A stretch of DNA of 64,000 bases, from positions 124,001 through 188,000 of the forward strand of contig QZCP01000368.1 of assembly GCA_003956705.1 (NCBI GenBank). Direction: 5' to 3'. Made by a program: the position numbers and the translations under genes. Positions 35,875 to 47,770 of this stretch are shown piece by piece (positions within the stretch are counted from its first letter, which is position 1; each line of letters begins with the position of its first letter). The DNA comes from Brevipalpus yothersi (Eukaryota; Arthropoda; Arachnida; Trombidiformes; Tenuipalpidae). The notes under the pieces were generated by a model. It was not told the DNA's origin and ran no database searches. It saw nothing but the letters and a program-made list of their open reading frames with translations.

Positions 35875-36908
35875 GTTGATTTGCTCAACTGTTGGTTGGG
35901 GTTGTTTAATTCTCGGATCACTCCGATTGTGGTTGTGATAACATGATTATCATTCCCAATAACCTTAAGGTTTAACCTTTGTAAGTGGTATAAATACCAC
36001 CACTCAATCTTTTCTCTCTTCACTGCAGAATTGTACTTTGTGTTAAGTGGTTACCCTGCCAGAATCCTTAGCTGTCTCTCCCAGTCAGTATACTGGTTAT
36101 GCCATGTTGGTATGTGAGGGTATGTAAATGTTTTACTTCCTCCACAGTAGTGTTTGTCTCGTTGGTCATACCATCGTGTCGATTTGTATGGTATTGGGTA
36201 GTTACCCTAACGGAACTCTCAATTGTCTTGTTGTTTGTATTGTGTTGTAGCAAGTAGTTACCTTGCAAGAACTCTTGGCTCAGCCACTCGTTGTTTGTAA
36301 TGAACATTATTGAGTGTAACTCATTTTGTGTTGTTTTGTTGAACATAGTTCAATGTCAGTCACATAGGACCTTGGTTTCCTCTGACGGTGTGTTTGTATA
36401 TGATCAAGATTGGACGTGGTTCCTGAGATCATCTCGTTTGTATTACCAATTCAGTGGATGTTCTCTGAAATCGTTTGTTGCTCATTGTTATTATCGGCAA
36501 AGCCAGGTTTCTTAGGTTAAGGCTCGCTTTGCTCACTTTTTGGTGATAGTGTATTACCTGTATGCTGAGTGAGAAACTGCCATCTTAGCTCAGTTCGTGT
36601 TGTAATTAATAATTGCTGCTATTTGTTGGCTATTGCCACTGGTAACTCGTTTGGTTTGGTAAACTGTTGTTGGCATAGCCATAATTTCGTCTGGTTGTCA
36701 GGAACTGCATTGGTATCTGGAACAACCAGCGGTTTGAGATTCTCTCGGATTCGAGCCCCAATCGGCTTAACCGGGTTAGCCCAAAATAAATTGTTTTGGC
36801 GATGTGAAACGCAAGGCTTTGAGCTGACACTTCGACACGTCCTCTGCTCCTCGCGGGAAGTGCTCACAAGCTGTTGGGGGCAGGGAAGATGAAATATTAT
36901 CACCGAGT
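35875..36908 (+). mobile_element. Possible solo LTR or LTR-retrotransposon fragment
   Basis: The segment begins TGTTGATTTG and has a promoter-like GGTATAAATACC (about 35988) followed by CACTGCAG. It contains three imperfect repeats around AGT(G/A)GTTACC(C/T)T (about 36045, 36210, 36255), an AATAAA near 36784, and then TGGCGATGTGAAACGC at about 36795, which could be a tRNA primer-binding site. Downstream, at about 36910, the sequence switches to a fragment homologous to 25160-25330. No gag or pol frame is present. This is inference from layout only. Confidence 0.35.
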
Positions 36909-37065
36909 GCTCCAGGCCTGATAATGGATTCTCAGACAAGAATAAGCCTGATCAAGGATCCCTGAGTTGTTTTCATCTCTCAGGTGGTACCGAGAGATCA
37001 ATCAGTGTGCTGGAAAGTGATTAAATTAGATTTTGCGCTCTCTTACTTCATTATTCCCCTTCTCG

Positions 37066-37320
37066 ATAGTTTGACATGAGATCAGGGAGCTGGTGGAAGA
37101 CTCTGATCACTTACCAAGCAGTGCGTAAGCTAGTTAACATGCTGAAAATTACATGGTGTTGAAGAGTAATAATAAGAAGGAATTGAAACACTCGTATCTC
37201 GAGAAATTTACGGGAGTTTCAAGAATCTCTAGATATTGTGCAGTGAACATGTGTAAAATGTGTTAGCTGTGAGTTTCAGAAGAGTCCGATGAATTATCAG
37301 GATAGACTAGAGCAGAGAGG
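37066..37320. repeat. Second copy of the direct repeat at 34817-35100
   Basis: Same orientation and landmarks as 34817-35100, more diverged in the transposon-like half. Confidence 0.55.
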
Positions 37321-37504
37321 AAGAAGAGGGCTCACTTAATACTGAGAGTTTATGTGTTTTGAGCCACTCACTCAGTGGCGCTCATGCAAGCAAGCAACAG
37401 ATTCTCGACCTGAACTTCGACTACAACTCGTTCAGCAATAATTTTTGGCCACCAGATAAAGTCCAGAAGATAATTTTTGGCCACCACATCACGCCTGATA
37501 GACG

Positions 37505-38787
37505 AAAAGGACATGTCCGGAATTCGCCCGTTTTGGGTTTTTTTTCGATCCTGATTGAACTTTCGACGAAAAGAACGAATATCACATCGAAAATTCGATC
37601 AGACTCTTAGAACTCATGATATCGAAATAGTGACCTGAACATTAGAACTTTTTTCGAAAATTGGAAAGAAGCACTTTTTCTGACGATAAATTGGATGAGA
37701 ATTCCAAAAATTATACCAAAAACTGCTTTTGAATAAGTTTTGGTATCTCAAAAACCCAAAAACAGGGGAAAATTCTGCAAAAATCGAGTTTTTCGAAGAA
37801 ATGATGGATTGCCCACCCTGGAGACAAGATAAAACATATGTTTTTGGACGTATTTTTTTGTATCCTATCAGAAAGTATGTGTTTCAATGTGTCTCCTAGT
37901 GCGGAACAGTTTCAAAAACCGGAAAACCCACGAAAAAAGCAGTTTTAGCCTTTCAAGGTCAACCAAATGACCTGGAGACAAAACCAAATGCACTAAATGA
38001 GATGTAACTTCCAATGAGCTCTAAGGAGATACTATATTTTATAGGGCTAAAATGAGGGGAACACCTTCAAAATCTCAAAAAACTGCTGAAAAAGGCCGTT
38101 TTGGCCTATTTAGGCCTATGATCAGTTTCCACCCTGTTAACTGAAGAAATTCCAATTACACTATTTAATTTGCACCATTCTCATTCATAGCCATTTTCAA
38201 TCATCATGAAATCCTATTCGATCGACTAGCTTTCTCTCTGACACTGTGGCGGGTGATGAATAATAACAGATATCTTCACACTCAATCACTCAATAACCAA
38301 GATTCAATAGCAATCAAACTCAAGAAAAGCTTTTGAGCATATCATCTCAATTTTCATTATCTATAAACATTGAAAAGAAGTTTCCTGAGTTCTGAATCTA
38401 CTATTGATGCTGATTTCAGCTATATCAACCGAAGTTAGTAGGTTTTTAACCTCAATTTCAATCAAAAACCGTTGAAAAATGGCCATTTTCCCATAGTTTT
38501 GTGTTTTTTTGGCAATATGAGTGAATTTTTTGGTGAATTTAAGATAACCAAAGCTTTGAGAGCAATATGGAGATGAAATAAGGCATAATTATCATTCAAA
38601 AATCGAAAAAATATGAAAACTGGCGGAATTTTGCTCAAAATTCAAGGTCGAATATATTCGTGACCTTTGACCCTATAGGGTCATTCTTGGTATCATTTTA
38701 ATCTAGAGACTGAGTTCTTCAAGGATAGGAAGTTTGATCAAAATCCATAATGGGCGAAAAACGGGCCTTATCCGGACATGTCCTTTT
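37505..38787 (-). mobile_element. GGACATGTCC transposon, complete copy
   Basis: About 1.28 kb bounded by GGACATGTCCGGA at 37509 and its inverse ending at 38783. The first 30 or so bases of the two ends are imperfect inverted repeats (GGACATGTCCGG...GCCCGTTTT on both). Inverted relative to the truncated copy at 28622-29985. No long ORF, so a non-autonomous DNA element of unknown superfamily. Confidence 0.75.
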
Positions 38788-39958
38788 CTCTACTGGATAC
38801 CGGACACGATTAGTTAATGCTCTGATTAGAACTTTTCTCCCCTCTCTCAAGGCTCAATTGTATAATATCTTTCCGTGGCTGTTTGGGCTTATTGATAATC
38901 AACTTTTTATCTATTTATACAATGGAGTATAATTATCTGATACAGAAAAACTACATCACGAGTAATGGAAGCAACAACTTAGTTGTATTCATGTTGTTTG
39001 TCTCAATTAATTGATGTATCTTCATCTCTATCAGCTGTTGAGAGATGGAACTGTTATTCCGCAATTTCCCAATGAAGTGTTAAATTAACAATGTTTAACT
39101 CATCACTTGGTGTTGTTTGGCCAGGTTGATAGTACTCCACTGACTGACACCAAATTGAACAAGAGATTCTTCTCACATTTCCTTTTTAATTTTAGTGAAT
39201 AATCAGCTACTTGATTCATCTCCTATTAACCGAGATCAATTTTTTATTTGATGAAGAAATCCCATTTTGGCCTATGGTTTTCGATTTTGGTGAGAATTCA
39301 TGTACAGAGAGATCTCTCTCAGTTATGACCCAATATGAGATCAAAAACATTTTACGATTTTTTCCCTGAAAGATAAGACCGTTTTAAAGGGCTAGCACCT
39401 TGGAACCTCATTCCATCTAGCTGTGATTCAGCTCATTAGGAATTTTCTTTCAAGTAATCCAAGATTGTACAATCTTTTCTCCCATAGAGGGATGAAAATG
39501 TTTTTATTTTGAGATAATAAATTTCTCCGCTGGCACTAAGATAGTCATTTTGCTCATAACGCATCAACCATGCAGGATATCGTCGAAATCTTTGCATCAA
39601 CAGAGAGAACTTCTAAAAACACATAAGATAGAATGATTCATGATGGTATTCCAACTCAACGGAAAGATTGAGAGAGAATCATGTCAGTTCATAGCTTTAC
39701 GCAACCATAAACGATTTTGATCATGTTGTACATCAGAACAGGTACTTTTTTCTGACCCATCATGATGTGCAAAGTTCACACCATCAGAATCGATGAGAGG
39801 CACTGTTCAAGAGAGACAGATAGACTCTCCAAATTGGCTCCCCCTTATCATCTTGTTGGAGCTAATCAAATAGAGATCGGTAACATTCAATGGAACTGGA
39901 TCGAGATTGTATTACAGTGAATTATTCTAGGGCAACGATGATGCTTTCCCATCTATTT
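38788..39958. other. Intergenic stretch, nothing recognised
   Basis: AT-rich; no gene, RNA or repeat that I can support. Confidence 0.4.
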
Positions 39959-40650
39959 TGTGAATTATTTTGGATGCATATCGCGAGTTCGTTGGTGTTT
40001 TCTAATCAATTTTTTATGTTTTTTTATACCCGCAGCTGTTTAATGAGATTTTCTCCAAAAATTCAGAAAATAGCGGGTTTAGAGAGCTTGAACATTCTAT
40101 CATTTTTTATCATCTCTGGATCATGCAAGTTTGGTGCTGGTCTTTCGTTTTTTTTGAGATACAGTCTCTTGAGTGCTGAACGGCTTGCTTTCTGAAGATT
40201 CTCTCCATTTAACCTCTATAAATGCTCAACAGACTCGCCCCTACAGATTTAGATCACAGACACTCAAATAACACACATCAATGATTCTTTCCGGAAGGGA
40301 AATTGTCGAAAAATTCAAAAAAGAGTAGATATAATCATGCATCTTGATTGATTGGAGAGAGAGCTCCTAAACGAAGTGAATCATTTTGATGAGACTTCAT
40401 CTATTCAATTTCATCTTATCATTCCAGTACTCACAGGGTTATTAATTATGAATCACCACTCCAAAACCTACATCGACATTCCAGGACTTTCCACACTTTA
40501 CGCTGACCTAACACAAACACATGTCATACCTCTGGAAGAAGCTCGAAGGCTTATCAGAGTCAACCGATGATGGATCGCCGGCTCTCTACTGGCTGTATGC
40601 CTTGAGGCGATAGCAGAAGTCATCGAACATTGATCTCCAGAAAGCTGGAG
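39959..40650. repeat. Dispersed repeat R1, copy 2
   Basis: Homologous over its length to 12329-13061, same orientation. The shared internal frame (PGLSTLYADL...THVIPLEEARR) ends in a TGA. Confidence 0.75.
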
Positions 40651-41189
40651 CATTTACATTCCTTAAGCACAAGAAGAGAACTATCTCATCATGTATTCAC
40701 ATTGCCTTTATGGCATGTTTACTCGATGTATCAGCTCAATCTTGGAGATTTTTGCCTTTTACATCTGAAAATCTTTTCCCGCTCTTTCACGAGAATGATC
40801 CGATTCACAAGCATATTCCTGCTTCTCATATTGAGGTTGCTGGTGAGATTGGTCATCTAACAGATCTTGGTGAGAATTAGACGAGTGTCCATCTGCCTCT
40901 TTCGTTTGGGCATCCTCCTTTTCTTGCTTTGTCTCTAGTCTCTCCTCGAATGGGTGAACAATTTCTCTCAAGATTAACTCAAATATAAATTTTTTTCAAT
41001 TTACTGAGAAATTGACCGAAAGCCTATTTTTCTTGATGATGTATGGGATGTTAATCATATCAGATACTTCCATTCTGGATCTGAGAGAGACTAATTTGTT
41101 CAGCTCATATTAGGCAAATGTTCACCATGGACAAGATTTTAACCACTGCTCATCAGGATCATAAGCAGGGGAAAATATGAAATTTAACT

Positions 41190-41590
41190 CCGTTTGACGA
41201 ACAAGAATAATGAATAAATATTTTTTCCTATTCATATTGAGCAGATTTTAGGAAATCATTCCTCAATTAATGAACATCTGAAAATTTTGAGTCTGGTCTT
41301 GCTCTTCATGGTACATGTATGGTGGTTATCATTCTCAAAAAATGGCCGTTGAACTCAGAAGCTAGCTTGTAATATTAGTTTGATGGAGTTTGTCGATGAA
41401 ATATGACAAAAATGATAAAAAATGAGTCGTTTCTAGAATTTTTGAGAATTGCTACTTTGCTCAATTATTTTAGATCATCATAACCAATCTCTTTGTTTGC
41501 CACTCTGGTCGCGGTATACTTTTGTATAAGATACATGGCAAAATTGTGGAAGTGTTACCTTGTAAGGAAATGAAATATTGTCTATCTTCG
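41190..41590 (+). pseudogene. Decayed membrane-protein gene, family M copy 3
   Basis: Homologous to 22830-23215 (AACATCTGAAAATTTTGAGT, TCTCAAAAAATGGCCGTTGA) with stops in every frame. Confidence 0.55.
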
Positions 41591-41599
41591 GATGATTTC

Positions 41600-42450
41600 C
41601 AGACACTTATATGGAAAGTGAGAAAAGAATCTGAGAGAGGGAGAGTGATACTGATTTGACTTTGTTTCTTCCATCTTGAAAATTTTAATGACTACATCTT
41701 TTTGAATCTTCGAGATATACATCATCCATAATTTGAGTTCCTGTTAAGTTATTCGATTCTCATATTATCTGAGAAAATTGATTTTGAGAGAACGATGGCA
41801 TCAGTTAATAGAGGGAGAGGATAATTTCTCTCAACAGCCTGGGGAATCTTCCGAAGAATATTATCGAAACAAGTTGCCAAAAACAAGCAAAACTAGAGCA
41901 GAAAAGAAGGAGAAGATGTGAGCTGAGAAGAGATTCAGATCATATTATCGTTCCTTTATTGTCTGTGTGGGCCCCACGAATATTATCATCGCTCCAAGCT
42001 CCCACTGCATACCTGAGAGAAAAATTAAGCTTGCGAAGCTGAGAGGAAAAATTTAGGATGTCACATTTGATTTCCATCTGTTATCTTCTTTCCACTGGAC
42101 AGAAAAGTTAGCTAGCAATTTACTCCGAAACTACAAAATTTTCCCATAACACGAGACGACGAAAGATTGCTCCTATCATGAGAGATGCATTTTGTACTCC
42201 GAGGTGAAGTAGATAAAGGAAAATTGGATATAGCCTGGAAAACCGTTATATTAGAAATTTTTTGAAAAATATGCTCGAATGGACAGAGCAGGGAGATTTT
42301 TTGGCTCAAGATTAATGGAAAAACATGCAAAAAGTCGCCATTGTCTTTTTTCCGAAATTTTTTCACATGCAGTCATCCAAGATCTTTTTATCCCTGAATC
42401 TATCATAATTTGTTATTTCTCTAAGGAACTTATCCATCATGGTTTCCATA
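41600..42450 (+). repeat. Dispersed repeat R2, copy 2
   Basis: Same landmarks and order as 23270-24130, directly following family M copy 3. M copy 2 and R2 copy 1 have the same order, so M and R2 were duplicated together. Confidence 0.72.
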
Positions 42451-42653
42451 TGTGATCATATGTGAGATTACTTACTCATCATGATCAATCTGAATTTTTA
42501 TTAATCATTTCTTGAGAGTTTAGGAAAAATTTCAAACTTGTCCTATTGTAGAATGGTCACGATGGTCACACTGGGGCTTCCAAAAATCCCTTCCCGAGCT
42601 AGGGATGGCAAGAAAAATTGATTTTATTCTCAGATATATGAACAAGTAAGAAA

Positions 42654-42673
42654 GGCCCGTCATACGACGGGCC
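42654..42673. other. GC-rich perfect hairpin
   Basis: GGCCCGTCATACGACGGGCC: an 8-bp perfect stem with a 4-base loop, in AT-rich surroundings. It is followed by a GC-richer stretch with repeated CGCT-type words (GCTCGCTCACCGTTCGCTAC, ACTCGCTACGCTC) and a GA-rich tract up to about 42870. It could be the terminal hairpin of a Helitron-like or other mobile element; unproven. Confidence 0.5.
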
Positions 42674-43315
42674 AGTTAGATCAGAGTAAATTTGGAGATG
42701 TGTTTTAGGCTGAGACGCTCACAGCTCGCTCACCGTTCGCTACGTACTGGCCTCTCGTTTTCATACGCTAATCCTTCTTGGACCTCTGGCGTTGGAAGAA
42801 AATGTATGAGAAAGAGAAAGAAAGAGAAAAAGAAAGAGACAAAAAAAGAGAACTCGCTACGCTCAATTGACTTTTTATTGGTTTGCTGCGTTAATAGTAT
42901 AGATGCTGGAAACTAAATCCAAGAAAAAACCGGAGAAGATAATGATGATAATGATATTATACTTCTTCCCTTGGTTTTCTACATAGGCATAAGTTAACCC
43001 TATCGGCAAGAAAGCCACTAGATAATCTGAGTGAGGGAAGAAGAGCTCCTGGGTACGGTACTACATGGCCTAAAAGCACGAATGAGAAAATGTGGCCAAG
43101 TAGTTGACCAAAGGGCAAAACAGTACACTTTGAAAAGCTTTGGTTGAGAGCTTGGCTACTAATCTTACTGTCTCCCTTACCTTCCTCCAGCTTTCCTCAA
43201 CATACATTATATTAAATATATTCAACGTTGTACCTCAATTCGTTGAAGCCTATGGGACAAAAATACTGGAAGAGGCTGCGGTGTCTAACAAGTTGTAAGA
43301 CTGAAATTTTCGTAG

Positions 43316-43992
43316 CTGGATTGACATTGGAGGCTCAAGATTTCATCGAAGCATCGCTGGTTTTCACAGGAGTAGACCCTGGATACTTCAGTGGCACTTT
43401 TGGATTGGCTCCAGGCAAGGGTATATCACCCAAGTTGAAGACCATTCCTCAAAGTTTGCTCGAGTCTGGGACAGCTAGTCGGTTTTCAATCAATCTTACC
43501 AGCTTGAAAAGCGGTGAATTAATTTTTAGGTGTTCCTCTCAAAACTCAACTATGGAATGGGAGTTCACTACTCCTCTATCAAATCCTGATAAATGGCAAT
43601 TCAAATCCGATAGTATCAGTGCCGGTGGACAGGAACTTTGCAGTTCGACAGGCTGTTTAGTGAACATTAACAACTTAGGCTTTAGAATTATCATCCCGGA
43701 GACTTCACGAGACGATTTTATGACTGCACTGCATGTGATATATGATTTCGACTATGATGTCAACTATATTCCGACGCCCAATATTCCTCAAGTCCCCAAA
43801 ATGGAATTCACTGTTGATAAGCAAACCATCTCAGTCAACATCACCATATTCACCAAATGTGATCCACAAGTATGCATTCTTCCAGTTGTTTTCGACGGCT
43901 CCGAATGGATTCTTGGGTCACAGTTTATCCTGAGCGTTGATAATGAATTCAATTTTGCTGATGGAACGATGAGTTTCTCTTCCAAGAAATAG
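43316..43992 (+). pseudogene. Pepsin-like exon-3-only copy (copy D)
   Basis: 677 uninterrupted bases, exactly the length of exon 3 of the intact gene at 13334-14500. They are preceded by a homologous stretch of about 25 bases of intron 2 with its acceptor (CGTAG). Sequence is close to copy B throughout (GVDPGYFSGTFGLAPG, NPDKWQFKSDSISAGGQE, LGSQFILS). The second catalytic region is NINNLGF, so Asp is lost. Exons 1 and 2 are not found upstream and no promoter is seen, so it is probably a partial duplicate. The perfect frame means recent origin or hidden upstream exons. Confidence 0.7.
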
Positions 43993-45316
43993 AGCATCCC
44001 TCGAAAAGGATGAACATTATCATGATCCATTTCTTAACTTGCTCCAGTTTCAGTGAAGCTTGAAACTGTTTCATCACTAAAAATTGAATCGTGTTGGTTT
44101 ATTTGACCCCCTTCTAATATGAAAACTAATCCTGAATGGAGTTTAATATTTTATGTTCAAATAATCAAGAACTTATTTCAAGAAAGAAATACGACAAACA
44201 TCATGAGTCGTTTCAATGCTCCAAATGATGGAGAGTAAATGAGACGAGTTTGTTGCTGATCGTTTTTTTGAAAGACTTACTCAATAAGATGAATAAGTAC
44301 GATTTACGACCACTTCGTGTCCAGATGTTGAAGATGAGAAAAAAATGAGAGCGATCGAATTGTTATCTCAAAATCTCAATCAAAATTCTCTTGCATTCAC
44401 TTTCGTCGCTATCTCTGAGATGGAATAAAGCAAATAAATCGATGAGATTAAGGGAGTTCATACTTTTGGTCTGGTGGGTATAATGATTTTTATGCCACCC
44501 ATTCAATTCTCACTCCTGACCTGAGCTTTGATTACATGACATTTCTAGCTCCCTAGGATCAGGATCCATTCCACCGAAAGACTTCCATCCAAATGGTCTA
44601 GGTCACAGAAGGTGAACCTTCAAGAAGTTAAGAGTCTCCAAATAAAGTCCTACCGTGATTAAACCTCGAAATCTTTTAATCTAGAAAAGTGAGTTGGATA
44701 GGTGAAGCATGGCTTCCAAAAAAGAGAGAGTGCACTACTGAACGATGGTTTGTTTGGTGTGGGTGTGTGTAGAAGATAGAGTGAGAAAATGATGGAGAAG
44801 AAGAGCAATAAGATGAGATTTTTCGGATCATTTTACATTTTGTTTCTTTGAATGATCAACAATGGATGTGAAAGTTTCTGAAACAAATAGAGATGGAAGA
44901 TGCTTCCTGATTGATGGTTGTATACTCAAAGTAATGAAGCTTTGGAAAAATTGATCTTGTGAAATTTTACTGCCACTGTAATCTCCTCCATAATGAGTGC
45001 ATCAGTGCAATTGTGATTTTCTGAGTGAGCTCATATAGAGCAAAAGTGAGAGAAGCTCATATCGGTCATGCAGAACAGTTTCAACGATGATTATCCCTCA
45101 TTTATACCAAAATCTAAACTTATTCGTAATCCACAACGTACGCACATACGGATTCACGATGGAACAGTTAATGAGAATCTCGAAACAAAGATAATATGAG
45201 GGGAAATGAATTGCTAGTAACACTCAGGATTTCTTGCGTGTTTTGGGTGTTATGCAATGGAAGAGAGCAACAATTTGATCTCTTCTATCACACACTCAGT
45301 CATTCCAGTGCAAGCA
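43993..45316. other. Intergenic stretch, nothing recognised
   Basis: AT-rich; no supported feature apart from short purine or GT-rich runs near 44755. Confidence 0.4.
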
Positions 45317-45574
45317 TTATCTAATTTTGACCAGAAAATTTTTTGAATTTTGAATTTTTTGAAAAAATTTCCTACCAATTTCCGTCCATGACATATAGCT
45401 TAGAAAGAATAATATGTTTTCATTGTAAATTGTAAATTGAATAACGATCTTGTCATGATTGTACTGTTGATGAGCAATAAATTTCACCCTGTTCAAGTCA
45501 GAAAAGATGAAGATCACACAAACGATCTCACCTTTCTTAGCAACTCCTGAGTAAGTAAAAGTGTTGATCTCCAT
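45317..45574 (-). CDS. Candidate 85-residue ORF head-to-head with the LRR family
   Basis: ATG-initiated frame MEINTFTYSGVAKKGEIVCV... to KNFLVKIR, no signal peptide, not recognised. Homologous bases lie upstream of every other LRR-family 5' region in the spacer repeats (about 53110-53335, 54420-54600, 58750-58950, 60030-60200). Those copies have lost the ATG or have frameshifts (LEINSFTYSRVAKKG, SDLNMEKLIAYQQYNHH). Either this is the last intact member of a divergently transcribed partner gene, or a chance ORF in a conserved promoter block. AAAG|GTGAGA could also be a splice donor. Confidence 0.35.
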   Translation of the reverse strand: MEINTFTYSGVAKKGEIVCVIFIFSDLNRVKFIAHQQYNHDKIVIQFTIYNENILFFLSYMSWTEIGRKFFQKIQNSKNFLVKIR

Positions 45575-45890
45575 GTTTTAGCTATTCAACAAGACGGAAA
45601 CTCATCGAGGGCTCAGAGAATCATGCATACAAATCGTTCTTGGCGAAGAAATTGATCATTTTGTCTCACAAAGTGTTTGTCCAAGTTCGTGTTGGTGTTA
45701 TTCGTATTGATTTCTAGCAATTGAGAAAACGGTGAAAAACGAAAATTTTTTTGCACGGTGGACTTTTTATCAATTGAATAATCTTGTATTATTTGATGGA
45801 ACACTTTCAATTTATTCAAACTCAGAATCAATTGGACTAGACAAAAGTTTTTTGTAGTTCACAGTGTTTTGATTATTATTATTATTTTGC

Positions 45891-46591
45891 ATGATGTATT
45901 TTGATTGGAAAAGATATTGTCTCTTTGGACTCGTGTGTTTTTTGGCGCGAAGACATGAGCTCAACCAAGGAAACGGAATGTGTACTGACTACAATTCTGA
46001 AGGTTATAAGTTCTGTTTTCGAGACAAAACTTTGATTCTAAAACACAATGTAGAACGCAGTTGTTCAATGTCTTTTCCTTCTCCATCCAAGTTGACAAAT
46101 TCAGTCTGGTTCTCGATGCATCAAAATATGAAACTGGACGAATGTATGGATGTCTCAAACTTGGTCCATTCAATACAATTTTGGTTTGTGGATCTAAAAC
46201 TTCGTTTGCTCATCAAAAAAAGAGCTTTCTTTTCGATTCATTCAAATATAATCACCCGATTTTGTTGGGCAATGTGCGTCTCATCAACCTAAGTGGGTGT
46301 AACGATAAGTGGGTTAGAAGCGCAGATGGGTGTAAGGCTGGAAAAATCATGATAACTACCTCTCTGATTGTCCACAAAAGCTCCAATCTCTTTCCTTTGG
46401 AATGGCTGAAATGTACTAAATTTAGGTACATTCGCATTGACAACTGTTTTCTTCTGGAGGATAATACCAATAAATACAAAAAGAATGATTTCAATAAATT
46501 GATTCTTTCGAGTTATCTTCTCACTCAGAAACTGGTGAACATCATTGAAATGAATCCATGGGAAAGTGTTCGATACGAACTACAACTTTAG
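45891..46591 (+). pseudogene. LRR-family gene L0, truncated
   Basis: The only plus-strand copy. Exon 1 runs 45891-46002 and exon 2 46092-46591. The normal donor GATG|GTAAGT has become TTATAAGT, but a GAAG|GTTATA three bases upstream would keep phase and frame. Exon 2 is collinear with the intact genes up to SVRYEL and then ends QL-stop where homology ceases. The LRR core, exon 3 and the C-terminus are missing. The remaining frame of 203 codons is open. An R2 repeat begins about 90 bases further on. Confidence 0.75.
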
Positions 46592-46679
46592 AGAGAGTAG
46601 AGAGTATTCTGTTTCCATGATATGGACTGATCAGAATGAACTTCATTCTTCATAGTGTTCATAAAATTCATCGAATCTT

Positions 46680-47770
46680 AACTCCACAATTGCTTTTGAG
46701 AGAACGATGGCATCAGGTAAACATAGAGAATGGATGATTTCTCCCAACAAGCCTGGAAACTGTTCCCATGAATATTATTGAAAACGAGCTACAGAGGAGA
46801 GGCAAAATTTGGACAGAAAAAAAGGATGTAAAATAAGGAAAGATCTAGATTATTTCATCGTTCCTCTATTGTCTGTGTGGGCCCCACGAATATTATCATC
46901 GCTTCAAGCTTCTATTGCATACCTAAGAGAAAAATTAAGCTTGTGAAACTGAGAGGAAAAATTAAGGCTGTCAAATTTGATTTCCATCTGTTATTCTCCT
47001 CCCACTCGATAGAAGAGTTAGCTACAATTTACTTCGAGACTACAAAATTTTCCCATAACAAGTGTTGAGGATTGCTCTCATCGTTAGAAATATATATTGT
47101 ACTCCGAGAAGTGGTAGATGAAGCGAAATTGTAGAAAGCCTGAAAAACCATTATATTAGAAATTCTCTGAAAAATATGCTTGATTGGACAGAGCAGGAGA
47201 TTTTCTGGTCTCAGAGTAGTGGAAAAACATTCAAGAAGTTGCCATTGTGTTATCTCTGAGATTTTTTCATATCCATTCATTTCAGATTCTCTAATTCTTG
47301 AATCTTCCATGATTTCATATTGCTCTTAAGGACTTATCCCTCTGGGTGTCCAAATCTGATCAGATATTTTAACATGATAAATCTGAATTTTCATGGACAA
47401 GGGTTGAGAAGTTCAGGGATTATTCAAACCAACCCTATTACAAAATGCCCATCAGTAATGGAGCATGATGCAAAAATTGGATTGGAAAATCATCATTGCC
47501 ATGAATAAATCAGAAGAATTTTCGAGATGTACAGTAGAAGAGAGGAAAGTAGAAAATAATAGAGGTAGAGAGATCAAGAAGAAGAAAAGTGAAGCAAGTT
47601 CCATGTTGTTGCCATTACCGTTCTCATCGGTAATCTTCATATTGATTTTTTCCTCTCTGCTTATCTGATTTCCTCCAACATGGAGAGCAGAAAGGAAAAA
47701 TCCTCATTTAGATCACACAGTTCCATAACATGATGTGGATATCACTATGTAACATCGTCAATAGGAAAGA
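46680..47770 (+). repeat. Dispersed repeat R2, copy 3
   Basis: Homologous to 23423-24340 and 41780-42460. Its right part (about 47640-47770) corresponds to the flank of the CAGGGTG-type element at 24349-25541 without the insertion. Confidence 0.75.

Noticed and set aside
36569..36939. Overlapping ORFs of about 105 codons on both strands
   Set aside because: They lie inside the LTR-like segment and resemble no protein; GC-rich non-coding sequence opens frames by chance.
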